Shown here one piece after another: positions 43,691 through 54,999 of a DNA stretch of 64,000 bases. The position numbers and the translations under genes were made by a program. Positions within the stretch are counted from its first letter, which is position 1, and every line of letters begins with the position of its first letter. The DNA is taken from positions 3,584,001 to 3,648,000 of the forward strand of contig CM076265.1 of assembly GCA_038380795.1 (NCBI GenBank), given 5' to 3'. A model generated the notes under the pieces. It was not told the DNA's origin. It saw only the letters and a program-made list of their open reading frames with translations, and did not search any database. Source of the stretch: Pyrocephalus nanus. Lineage: Eukaryota > Chordata > Aves > Passeriformes > Tyrannidae.

Positions 43691-45642
43691 GGTTTGTGGG
43701 CCTGACATCAGTCATAAATAAAAGCTAGAAGATTGGAGTGACAGCGCAGGATATTTTTGATACCAAAATATTTCAGAATGGGCAGAGAGCTTTAATGTGC
43801 TAAATACAAGGTGCTGCTGAACACTGATCTTCTCGCAGCGTTTGCTCCTTCAAGTTGGTCATGGTGTTTGCGAAGCTGTTCCTGCATCACTGTCCTTCAG
43901 GTGACACGTAAACGTGTCTGTCCAAGTTCTGCAGACACTTCTGTTGCTTCCAAGCTGCTTCCTTCTCTCTCTTCACAGTTACACTCGTGTATTGTTGCCT
44001 TTTAAATGCGTGTTGGTATCTAGATCCCACTTTTCCCATAGCAAATAACGCCACTGCCTCGGTGTATTTTACACTCACACTTCTGGCAACATCTAACGAA
44101 CAAGGAAAGGCAGCCTGAGCCTTTCAGGGGGAAATACACTGCCTGTGAAGTCCTTTCTGTTCTTGCTTTCTACTAGTAATGATGTCCAGCTGTCTCCTAT
44201 GCTCTTCCCCATCCCGTGGAAGGATTGGACTAGGACAGGCGATTACAGCTGAGCAATCTTCCTCTCAGCTGCCTTCAGGATGACTAACGCTGGTTTAAAA
44301 TTTGGTGAGTATTTTCCCTGTCACTAGGAGCAAAGGACAAATTTGTTCTGCAGCTAAGATGGCAGATTCATTCAAGGAAAAGCTCTCAGAGTCAATGGGG
44401 CTGTCACACGCTACAGACCTGTAGTGGGACAAATGGGTTCAGGATGACGCTGTGTTTTCTCAGTGAATTAGCTTAGGCTTTCAGCTGGAGAGATGATCAG
44501 TCTCTGGGAGGCAACAGAGAAGCTCCTGCTTGGTACCACTCACAAAGCAGCTCTGACCATGCTGATTCACATCCATCACTGCAGCTTCTGCACACTGTGA
44601 GTTCAGCTCCTGTCAGGAGTAGGGGCAGCACGAGTCAAAGTTCCGGGAGGGTTGTGAAATAGAGCTGCTCCCCACTTTTAAAGGGCTGTGACTTCCTCAC
44701 CGGCCCACAGTGTCCAGCATGTGTGTGTCTCGTGCACTGCAGAGCTCTGGGAAACACCAGGGAAGTGCTGCAGCCCCTCCTGCCTCTCTTCCCGGGCTGG
44801 TGTCCTGCTGTGCAGGAAGGCGTGGGTAAGGTTTGACGGTGATTGATGTTAATTACAGCTTCCTGCCTTCCACCTGTAGGAAGTTGCATTTTCTCCCTTG
44901 GGAGAGGTGGGTTCGTGCTTCAAGCACATGCAGGTAATTCTCCCTGTCCTTGTTCTGGGGAACAGCACTGAGTTTTCTTTGTTAGAACGGTAAAGCTTTA
45001 TGCTCAGAGGCCGGAACGCACATTTGAAAGGATTCTTCTCCTTGAATCCTGAAACAGCAGGTTAGAAGCATCTCCACCAAGTTGATAGAGGTGCCTGGAG
45101 GCTGGACTACAGTCTGTGGTTGTACTTGTGCCACCTGCTTCACGGGGAGGTCACTGCACGGACACAGTGGCTTCTCATCCGTGGATGAAGATCCTCATCA
45201 GCGGGTTCCTTCATAAAGACAAGGAAGACTCGGAATGTTTGCGGTAGGTCCCTGTGCCACACACGTCACCATGGAAGGGAACTCGTGGACAAAACACACG
45301 TGCTGCTTGCAGAAAAATACCTGATAATCAAGTGTACAGAGCATGTGAATGCTCTGGGAGAATACACGTGTAGGAAAGCATATCTCAGTAACAAGTATGG
45401 ATGCACATATACTCCCCAAGAGGTAGAAATTACCTTTCTGGACCAAAAAATAAAACAACCACAAACGCCAAACAACTAGGATTAGGAAAGTTAAGTTCAG
45501 GAAGTAATTAACAACAGTTACTTGGTAAAACTCCTGTGATTTTTCACTAGTAAGAGTTCCAGTCATCATTTTAGAAAATACACATTTTAAAAATCCTTTG
45601 AAATAACATTTAAATCCACTATTTGTGTTTTATATGTAATAC

Positions 45643-45682
45643 ATACACACACATTTATATGTAATACACACACACATACACT
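45643..45682. repeat. (CA)n words in a short duplicated unit
   Basis: The word TTATATGTAATACA followed by CA dinucleotides occurs twice in succession. Confidence 0.75.
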
Positions 45683-45739
45683 GTGTAATAGAAAATTTAG
45701 AGAAAACGGTAATAGTTAAGAGCTAGAATGGAAAAAAAT

Positions 45740-46140
45740 CGCTTTAAAAGATCTCCTACTGCTGGATCTATTACAAAGCCGAGTCATGACAAAACCTAGA
45801 AAAAATATAAAAGTGATGGAATGGGGTTTCCGCAGGGCTCCCTAAAGGTACCACCAGAGGGCCCTGCACTAAACGCGTTGGCCCTGGATTAAGCGGAGTG
45901 ATGAGCGAGCTCTCCATTTCACTATAATAATCATACAACTGCCATCTTTGTTCTGGATAATCGTTAGATGTCATCAGGTGGAAGCTAATTTTTGCACAGG
46001 CCGAATTAGTGATTTGAGGAAAAAGTAAGACGGCAGAAATGGGACATAATAGTGGCCGAGTAATTCTATGGGTGACAGCGGGAGTGTGCTGAACTAGGCA
46101 GATAAATATGTAATTATGGGCTGGCAGGCTTTGGGGATGC
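45740..46140. promoter_or_regulatory. Candidate conserved element upstream of KIAA1549L
   Basis: Non-repetitive sequence with retained CpG (AAACGCGTTGG, TTAAGCGGAGTGATGAGCGA, GGCCGAATTAG, AAGACGGCAG) in a CpG-poor setting, about 1 kb before the CpG island. It includes the CTCF-like core at 45851-45864. There is no ORF. Constraint is inferred from composition alone. Confidence 0.4.
45851..45864 (+). promoter_or_regulatory. Candidate CTCF core motif
   Basis: CCACCAGAGGGCCC matches CCASYAGRKGGCRS at 13 of 14 positions. It lies between two genes, 1.7 kb before the KIAA1549L start codon, a usual place for a boundary element. Confidence 0.5.
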
Positions 46141-47408
46141 TGTGAGCGGCCGGGTAGCAGGTGTCAAGCTGGGGCCGGCCCCTGACGAGGCTTGCTCTGC
46201 CTCAAACGTGACTTTGAAGAATTTCTCCAAAAGACAACTTCCAGCAGAACAGAATTGCTGCGAGGCTGGGGCAGCTTTCCTGCGTGTAAGCACGGCTGCA
46301 GCCTTTCAGAATCAGCTCTCGGGGCACTGGAGCATGTTGGGCCCCAAGGCACCTTTGCTTTGCTCCTCCTCCTGCCATCAGTGCCTGTTGCCTGCGGACA
46401 TGATCTGGGAACTAAATTCATGGAAGCATTCCAGGAAACAGCTGACACTAGAATAAAGATTTCACGTTACCTCTGCTGAAAATAGTAATTGCAGAAAACA
46501 CTAAATGAACTGCCCCGATGTTTGGTGTGACTGTGACTGAGGCAGCTGCTGTCCATAACACACTTCATGTGCTGCTCGGTCTCCCGATGTACCTTTAAGC
46601 ATCACAGAGACAAAACTCTGTCCTTTGGAGCTCCCCTTTCAGGCTGGACGTCCCAGCCCTGTCCTGGGCAGGGAGTGAGTGATCGACCGAGTGAGCACAG
46701 GACAGGGGCGACAGGAGAAGACCTCTCCTCTGTTTGCACAACGGGTGGCTGGGGTTGTAGCTGCCAATTTGGTCACCCCCTGCGGTACACTCGAGTTTCT
46801 TTATTTCCAGAGCTGCTTCTGCACTTGCAGAAAAGCTGCCAGTGGCGCTGGGCGCTGTGGCCGCTTGGCTCGCTGGCTGGTGCCTCGGATAACTGGGCCA
46901 TCTTCGGGAATGCCCTGGCCCGGAGACTCACGGGTCGGGACACCAGCCGGCAATAAGCGAGCAGGCAGGGACTCCGAGTCTCGGCAGGCTCGCAGGACAG
47001 GTGTGAGCGGGCGCGGCTCCGTTTACACCCAAGGGTAGCGCCGGGCGCCAAGTGACAGAAGAAAAATTAGGGAGGTGACCGATTCCCCCGCAGGTGATGC
47101 TCGGGCCGGCACAGCGGGCAGGGCCCCGTGCCCACCGCCTGCTGCCTCCCCCGCGGCGGCCGCGGCTCCCCCCGTGCGGCTCGGGGGGTGGCGGAGGGGT
47201 CCCCGCGGCCCCGGCAGCGCCGCCCCCGCTCCCGCCTCCCCGCGCTTCGGAGGGCGGGGAAGCGGGGCCGGCTCCGGCGGCGCCGGGAGCCCCTTTGTGG
47301 ATGAAGGAGCTCCGTTCCGCGGCGCTCCCCGCGCCCGGAGCCCGAGGGGCTGCCGCGCCGCCGCCGCCGCCGCTGAGCAGCCCCGGCACCGCGACCCCGC
47401 GGGCGGCG

Positions 47409-47465
47409 ATGCGGGGCCCCCCGCTCCGCCTCCCGCCGCGCCTGCCCGCGGAGCCGCTGCTGTAG
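47409..47465 (+). other. Upstream ORF in the 5' UTR
   Basis: An ATG at 47409 opens 18 codons and stops at TAG 47463-47465, in the frame of the main start. It therefore also supplies the in-frame stop that rules out an N-terminal extension within this exon. It lies on the mRNA only if transcription starts upstream of it. Confidence 0.45.
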
Positions 47466-47479
47466 AGCCCGGCGCGGCG

Positions 47480-47500
47480 ATGGGCAGCGCTGCCCGCTGA
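47480..47500 (+). other. Minimal upstream ORF (MGSAAR)
   Basis: ATG GGC AGC GCT GCC CGC TGA, ending 25 bases before the main ATG. The start context GGCGATGG (G at -3 and +4) is stronger than that of the main ATG at 47526, so it may reduce translation. Confidence 0.45.
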
Positions 47501-47525
47501 GGGGCCGAGCGAGGCGCCCCCGGGG

Positions 47526-47703
47526 ATGCGGCGGCGGCGGGCGGAGGGCGGGCGGAGCGGGGCGCGCCCCGCGGGGCCCCGAGCGGCGCCCGGGCCCACG
47601 GGCGGGGGAGCGGGCCCGGCCGCGGCTGTGACTGTGACTGTGGCTCTGCTGCTGCTGCTCGGGGTCGTCGTCGCCCTCCTGCCGAGCGCCCGCGCCGAGC
47701 CGG
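47526..47703 (+). CDS. KIAA1549L: First coding exon of a signal-peptide protein, probably KIAA1549L
   Basis: Fifty-nine codons plus one base. An Arg-rich start (MRRRRAEGGR) and a Gly/Ala/Pro segment lead to a hydrophobic core VTVTVALLLLLGVVVALLPS at residues 35-54 and then ARA|EP, a fitting signal-peptidase site. An excellent donor, CCGG|GTAAGG, follows at 47704. An in-frame stop at 47463 and the CpG island support the start. The exon has no domain, so identity rests on position: KIAA1549L lies next downstream of HIPK3 in the same orientation in other vertebrates. KIAA1549 family proteins are large membrane proteins of poorly known function with a Ser/Thr-rich ectodomain. The rest of the gene would lie beyond 64000. 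Confidence 0.6.
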
Positions 47704-48207
47704 GTAAGGAGCGCGGGGGGCGCGGGGAGAGCGCGGTGGCGGAGCCGCTGTCACGGTGACAGCGACAGCGGCAGTCACCGCCCTGCCCGCGGGGACGGCG
47801 CGGCTCTGCGGGGATGCTCGGGCTTGCCTTGCTGCCTCACCTGCTGCAGTGGCTCGGGGGGTCTCCCCCCCGCCTGCCCGAGCCGCGCACGGGCGAGGTG
47901 AAATTCCCGACAGCGGGAATCTGCCCTGTGCCCGGCACTGCCGAGAGCGGGGAACAAGCCCGGCGCTTCTCTTTGTCTGCCGCATCTCTCCTTAGCCGCT
48001 CTCTGGAACAGAGGCTCCTCTGTGCAGAGGGGATGCTCGGCTTTCCTGCCCTTCCCTGAGGCAGCGGGGGCTGCCATCACCCCCGGTCTGCCTGGCTGGA
48101 GCACAGCTTTTCCTGTGGGACGGCATAGTTGGATTAGGTCTTGTTCCTTGCAGGGAAAGGGACGGGCAGAGGCTTTTGTTAAGTGAAAGGATCATTTCTA
48201 GTGATTC

Positions 48208-48224
48208 TGTGTGTGTGTGTGTGT
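48208..48224. repeat. (TG)n microsatellite
   Basis: About eight TG units just downstream of the CpG island. Confidence 0.85.
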
Positions 48225-48740
48225 GGTGGGGAGGAGGGGAAGATAAGGAGGGGTTAGGAGAGGGCAAGCTGCGCTGAGATCTGAGCACTACACCTCAAAT
48301 GCAGCTTGAGAGCTCCGGCAAATTCTGGGTTATATTTTTCCTATTTCCCTTGACTTTTTGAGTCAGGCGCTGTCCTGCGCTCTCCAGACTTCTTACAGCA
48401 GTCGATACACTCGGTGACCTCAATGCAGAAATGGTTACTGTTGCTGGCACTTATTGTATGTGCCAGATAGAGATGCCAAATATAATTCTGAGGCTATGCT
48501 AAAATAATTGAAAGAGGCTAAAACTGATATATGGCTAGATTGGTGCCATGGTTTAAAGAAAGGAGTAGGGATGTGAATCCACATTTCGAAGCTGTTAATA
48601 TGTGTGTGCAGTAATTGTATACAATTGATGCCAGTTTTATAGCCATAATATAATAAGGTTTCTCATTTGCAGGTCGTAGGTTGGTGGAACAGTGCCTCAT
48701 ACTGCATTACTTGTTCTGAGCATGTAAATACCACCGTTTG

Positions 48741-48761
48741 ATTTATCTCTATAAGATAAAT
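48741..48761. promoter_or_regulatory. Palindromic pair of GATA-type sites
   Basis: ATTTATCT, five spacer bases (CTATA), then AGATAAAT: a perfect 8-bp inverted repeat in which each arm holds a GATA-factor core (AGATAA, one on each strand). It lies about 1.04 kb after the exon 1 donor. Confidence 0.35.
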
Positions 48762-49111
48762 TGACCCGTGATCAGAGGAATGGCTAATTTTTTACCTTGG
48801 CTTGTCAAGTCAGTCTGGATTTCACAGGAACTCTGGCACCACATCTAAGTTATGAAATGTGTGTTTCCTCAGAGAGAGCCAGGCTCTCAGAGCTGAGTTG
48901 CAAAAGCTGAGGTATTTCTGACAATGCAACAAGACATCTCTTCATGCTTGAGGGTGAGATTCAAGAGCAGAATGAAGTATATGAATATTCTGCTTCTTCC
49001 TTTGTGGTCTGTATGTCTTTAGGACACGGCAATGATGTCACTTTTCAGTGAAGAAATCCAATAGGTTTAAAAACCGTATTTGTAGGGATGTTATAGCCAA
49101 CACCTTGGGGG

Positions 49112-49131
49112 AAAAAAAAAAAAAAAAAAAA
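49112..49131. repeat. Poly(A) run of 20
   Basis: Homopolymer in the intron; no retroposon body is recognised in front of it. Confidence 0.9.
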
Positions 49132-50356
49132 GAGATGGGAAGCCAAAATAGTGCCAAGCCAAAGTACAAAATCCTGGTGTACATAAGCACACACAGTGTA
49201 ACATACTGTCACCAACTGGCATTACCTGGGAATTTCAGATTATCAGGGAGTTGCATTAAGGTACTAAATGTAATCTGTTGTACTTCATAGCTTTGAGCTT
49301 TCCACTGAAATCACAAGTAAAACTTTATTACTCCTCTTCAGTGTTGATCAGTAGGTATGATTGCTGAGGTGCATAAACTGGATGTCAATCAACCTTAAAA
49401 GCTCTGTCTTCCACTGAGATGGAACACATGAAATGATGTCTCCCATCGAAGGCAGGGGCAAAATATGTGGCAGAGCCATATTTTCAATCAAGAACATTAT
49501 TTTTGTCTAAGGACTTTAACCTTTTATATGTTTGATTTCTGTTCAGCCAGTGTGATTTTACAGATTCCCGTGATTATTATGGTAATTTGTACGGTTCACA
49601 GAGCACATCCACTGCCACAAAGTTCCAAGTGGCATTCCATGATGCATTAAACACTGGGAAGAGCATCTGTCATGCAGCGTTTTTACTAAAGCTTTCTCCA
49701 CTGGGGCATGGAGAGAAAAGACTGAAGTTTTGCTCTGGTGTTGCTGCTTCAGAAGACAACTCAAAATCTGATGATCCCTGAGATCTACAACATTTCCTGC
49801 ACCTCAATAAGAATTCAACCCAAAGGGCAGAGATCTCCTGGAGAAGAGATCCTGGCAGGATGAGGTGTTGGGCTCCTAGGCTTTTCTTTCTGTTAGGGTT
49901 TCAGAGACAGACCTCAGTGCTGGTCAGTGCCTCGGGACACTTTCACCATTGACTACAGAGGGATTAGGTTTCAAACAGCAGATAAGAAGCTTTATTTTTA
50001 ATTTTATAAGTATTTTCTGCATCTTTAGCTGCATATACACCACACTGCTCAGTGACATGCAGAGTTAGTCATTAATTTCAACAGTACGTCACCCCCAGGA
50101 CCACTGCTTGAATTCAGGTTGAAAATAAAGTTACACCGTCCACCGTAATCAGAAGCACAAAACTGTGATTTCTCGTGGATTGTAGAATAACCAGTGCAAA
50201 AACTGAGGCGAACTGAATATATTTGTCGAGAAAGAGAAAAGTAATGCTCCAGAAATCGACTGAGGGAATGTGCAGGTTTAGGTTGACTCCTGCCACGTTC
50301 CAGCCAGGTAAAAAACTCCCTCGTGAATCAGAGCCACGAACCCCGGGCAGCTGTTT

Positions 50357-50370
50357 CCCCCTGGTGGAAG
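50357..50370 (-). promoter_or_regulatory. Weak CTCF-like motif
   Basis: The minus strand reads TTCCACCAGGGGGA. The CCACCAGGGGG core is present, but the following C of the consensus is A. Confidence 0.25.
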
Positions 50371-53300
50371 AAGAGGGAGGCAGTTTCTGAAGTGGGTGTA
50401 ACTTTGAAAGGCAGATACTGAAATCTGATTTGAACTTGGTGGAGCATCTCTCAGCCCGTCAATACATGTGTCACTGTTGTTTGAGTAGAACGGAGGAAAA
50501 GGCACGCTGCTCGCAGTTGTGTTGCTCGGGAAATTAATCAACTGATCAGAGAGACTGCAGGGGGGGATTCTGAGCTAACAAACTTTTAAGAAACATTAAA
50601 ATATACCTCGTACGCTTTCCATCATCCTCTGTGCTTGCTTGTGTACTCTGTTTGAATGATAAACTCGTCAGGGAAAGGTCCATTTCTTCCCCTGCTTGCT
50701 GAGCACCAGCACAGTGAGATCTCACCTTAATTAACAATGATTTCACAAACAATAACGGCACCTCCAGCGCGGTGGCTGCTTCTCCCAGCTGGAGCTCTGA
50801 CTGAACAACTCGGAGAGTGCTCCGTGCCAGCTGCTAAACTGCCAGTCCCCACCTCCTCCTTGGTGGATGGCAACCCCCTGAGCGCTGACTCGATGCCTCC
50901 CAGCTCCCAAAACTCCTCGAGAAGCACCGGGATTGGCACATCTGGGATCGCACAGCTCAACAGAACAGAATACCTGCAGGCATCTCAGATGATACCCCAT
51001 GAAAGAACAGTGGAAAAATCAAGTTCTAACTCATGTTATTCCAAACAAAACAGGGATCTACAGACAGGGCTGAAGGGCTAGGCCACCAGGAGCTCGGAAA
51101 AGGTGCTTCTTTGTGAGGATTTGAGGCTTTGATGGATATGCTTGGTGTAGATCCACCAGTCATGAGTTACCTTCTTCCAGTACATTCCTGGCAAATAATT
51201 AGCTGATAATAAATAACCTGGTTTTAGTATTCACATAGATTAAAGCTAATGCTTTAAATTCATATATACTGAAACCACTTTGATGAAACTGTTCTCTGTG
51301 GATTAAGACAAGCGAATATCTCGGAGTAGGTTGAAGGATATCCATGTTATGCTTGTAAGGAATACTGACTGGCTGTTTAAGATCTACAGTTAGAGAATGA
51401 CTTATTTTCTGACATGTTCAGTCACCCTGTTGTGTATTGCACCCTCCTAGTCTTCACTGCATTGTTTTTTTGAGTCTTTCATGCTCACTTGAGGTCAGGT
51501 CTATGAACAAAAGGAAGGGAACTGTGAGTAATTTTCTGTTTGTGGTATTTTCCTACTGCTGTGGGAATGGTTGGTTGTTTCTGCCGCAGTAAATACTGAT
51601 GACATTTGCAGATTAATATAGGTTTTTATGTCAAAACATATCAACATTTAATTTAAAAAAAAATAATATGAGCATTTCAGTGATTATTTCCTGTTCTCAC
51701 TCCCTTCTCTGAGTCCAAGGAAGCAACTACTGCACTCACTGAACTAATTTGTCTTTTATGGCCAATCCTGAGGGCCATGGGTGAGGCACTGCCTTCCTAC
51801 CTGCAAGGTGGGATAGCACTGGTGGGTTTTGGGCACAGGGCATTTCTCAGCTATAACACCCCCCAGGAAAACATTCCCAGTGAGGATAATTTAGTTAGAA
51901 GAAGCACAGGATATGGGGAAAACAATGTACAGCTCACACAGAGCAGTTTGATGCTGAAGTATTCGGAGTGTTCTTGGCACAGTTTTGAAAACCCACCAGG
52001 GTCTTCCCTCCTTTCCCTCCTCCCTCCTTAAACATAACTTTCAGTAATTTCAGATTTGAAAAGGTCTGTGACAAAGGGTCTGGAAAAGAATCCATTAAAA
52101 GAAAAGCCCAGTCTTTGACCTGACATTTTGGTGGCAGTCCTAAGGGTATAAAGGCAACACCTGCATCTCATAATGTGGAAAGGCCAGTAATGTTCTTAGG
52201 GTCTGAAATGAAGAAATTATGCCAATAGGTGTCTGAAGGGCATCTTTGAACAGAGATGATGCTTTTAAGGGCTTCTCAAAAGCACAAATAAGTGACTTGG
52301 TTTGGCTCCTCCATTTTATAAAAGAGGAGTTATCACAGAAAATGGAAAATCTGAAGATTGTAAGTACTATGGGCTCCATTTGGGTGACAGGAAATGATGA
52401 TGTTATTAATATTTAAATGACAATTACTTTTGCAGCTATGTGTGTACCAAAGTGTCGCACTCATGATGTTACTGCTTGATCTGGACATTAAATTAGGGGA
52501 AACTCCCTTCTGTGGATGCAGGAATAAGGAAGGAAAAGTGAAAGAACATTCAAAGAAGATAACAATAAAAATCCAGACCCATAAGAAGGTGCCCCTTTCC
52601 TCATTTTCTCCACTGCACAACTCTGTAGACCTGAAACTATCTACAACACCTCGTCTAGCATTTAATCATCTGTTAGCAAAATACCAATGTTCACCTTTCA
52701 AGGCAAATACCCCAGCTGATTCCTGCTGACTTTTGAGCAGGAAGAACACATGGGAGAAATCAGGGGAAAAACTATGCAAGACTTTAATCACAGAGAGTAA
52801 GTCTGGGCGTGTTCTCCCATTCTCAGGTGTTCCCATCATGTCTGGTGCATCAGCAGGGAAGCAGCTGTAGCTCTTCTTGTGCAGCTTCTCCTAAATTGCC
52901 TTCATGTGTGTGCATTTTCCTCGTTATGGTTAAAAAGCCTCTGTGGCCACTGGTGGGATTTTGGCTACTCTCTAGGAGAGTCTTTTCACGCAGTTCACCT
53001 ACGGGTCCTGTGCTTCCCTAAATGCTCCTGCAGATGTGTGGTGATAGCAAACTCCTGAAGGAAGCTGATATGAATTACAGTCCATCTGTATGCCAGGTAA
53101 TAAAAGAGCAGCAGAGCTATCCTGCACCACTCTGCTGTTCAGTGATGTGATGATCTCACTGCAGTGTCTTTAGCTGAAAGTAAGTTAAATGCCTTCATGT
53201 AAATTGTTGCCCTGTGTTTGAGAAGCATGGATTTGGTAAATTTAACCTGGTAGAGCTGCTACCTAGGATAACACAAAGAGATTGCTACATAGATATATGT

Positions 53301-54999
53301 AACTTGCAAAGGCTAAGAGAAAGATTTTTAAAAGACAAAAGAAAGGCTGAAAATTTCAATGCATGGAAATCAAAATGCCAAAAAGCAGACTGCAAAGGAA
53401 TAGGAAACAAAGATCTATTAGTTTTCTGTGGTATTTCTTGAACAATGAAATAACTGAGGCCAGCAAAATGTTTTGGCAACCGGTGTAAAATGGTAAGAAA
53501 AGAGTTGAAATGTGAAAGTTTATTTGTGGGAGCAGCTTCTTACCAAGTAGTTGTTCTTTGTTTTGGAAATGGAAATCATTAATCTTATGTGGTCTTCTTT
53601 GTCACTCAAGTTCTGAAAAACTGATTTAAAAGGAACCATTACAGACTTGCCTCGTTCTTTCTTTGTGTAGTTTTCTTTTAACCTGATGAGTAGCTTTGGC
53701 AGGTGAATAGGTCAGTGATGAAAAATTGGATTCCTGTAAGGGCTGTGGCTAATTAAGAAAGGAAATGCATTTTTACAGTTTTCTGTCTTTGAGCTGAAAT
53801 TTTTAGGGGTGGCTTTAAGAAATGCTTAAAACTGAGGGTTTGGGTTTTATTTAGCATTCTAAAAGTACTTCTAGGATCTTGTGGTAAAATGTCTTGGTTG
53901 AATGTTTTTAAGGCTGATACGTGCTTGACTGTTGTAGCTGCCCAGTGTTCTCAGATGGGTTAGTCTGAATTTCCTGGTGCTCGTGTAGCTGCTGAATTAA
54001 ATATTCCCAAAAAACCCCTCTGTCCGTTGTTGACTGGCAGTCCATAAACAAGCTAAAGCTTTAGCTCTCATGGTGGACAGTAACAGACATGTTTTCAAAG
54101 CTGCAACCTTCTGAATGTATTAAAATATCTTGAAAATATTCCCTGTGCAAGGCTTGCTATCGACAACGTGTTGCTATTTAAAAACAAATGTTTGACTTTA
54201 TTGGAGAATTAGAGCTTGGGCTTTAAATTGTCTCCAGGCAGGGGTCTTTTCTAAATGACTAAGTGGGAGTGTTGATTAGACATTTTATGAGGTGTTCTTT
54301 GTGGCTCTATTGCTATAAAAAAAGGCATTATTTTCTATATCTACCGTTTCTTTGGTTAATGAAACATCTATACAAAGCTCACAGGGTCATATAATTAATA
54401 TGACATTACTGAATTACTTTCAGAAAGAATTTTACCAGATTATCACCCACCAAAAGCTCTTTATGTTTTACTGAGAAGCCGTGGACAAAAATCCTGGTGG
54501 CCAGCTGGGGCCACTCATGGGCACCTGCAGCTTTTCCTGCAGTCATCTTCTATCCAAAAGGATAGTGCAAATTGGAGAAAGGTTGTTGGCCATAAGAAGG
54601 AGCAGAGAACATGGGAAAACTTGTGTTGCTAGAACATTTCTAGGCATTTAGGTCACAAAGGAGTCACTGGTGTCAGATTTGCCCTCTGAATAACGTGAGC
54701 CATAAGTTTTCCCTTGGCTTTGGTGACTGATGCAAGTGTGGCAGCTCCAGGCAGCCTTTAAAAGACTGTAAAATCTGATTGAAATTTTTGAGGGTCCGGG
54801 CAGTTCACCAGAATTACAGCTGAAGGACATTACTACCATATTTGGAAATGTATATAATTCATAACTGAGCTTGCACCACTGTGTTTTCTGGCCACCCTAA
54901 CCCACCAGACTGAAGACCTCCAAAATCTCTTTTCCATGCACAGCTACTCTAATCCTGTGATCAAGTCATGCCTCCTGCTTTGAGTTCTCATAGGGTTCA

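Larger units (their letters stand above)
43151..46840. other. HIPK3 to KIAA1549L intergenic region
   Basis: No gene is recognised. It contains a GC-rich patch (43430-43690), CA-repeat words (45643-45682) and a conserved-looking, CpG-retaining block with a CTCF core (45740-46140). Open frames here are short and lack family features. Confidence 0.75.
46840..48070 (+). promoter_or_regulatory. KIAA1549L: CpG island promoter of KIAA1549L
   Basis: CpG-dense, GC-rich sequence, strongest at 47090-47770, spanning the first coding exon and its donor. It has GC boxes such as GGGCGGGG at 47252-47259 and no convincing TATA box, so dispersed initiation is expected. Long open frames on the minus strand (for example 47985-47023) are by-products of the base composition. 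Confidence 0.8.

Noticed and set aside
44221..44260. Possible CR1 3' end (GGATTGGACTAGGACAGGCG)
   Set aside because: Only a short resemblance to the CR1 sense 3' consensus and no terminal octamer repeat; not enough to call.
47023..47985. 320-codon minus-strand open frame across the CpG island
   Set aside because: Composition is Ala/Arg/Gly/Pro only, it overlaps the sense first exon, and stops are rare in such GC-rich DNA. No splice or domain support.
51990..52005. CTCF-like CCACCAGGGTCTTC
   Set aside because: Loses the GGC end of the core; too weak.
53214..53441. 75-codon Lys/Glu-rich + strand frame
   Set aside because: Purine-rich intronic DNA gives such frames. There is no convincing acceptor and donor pair and no family resemblance.
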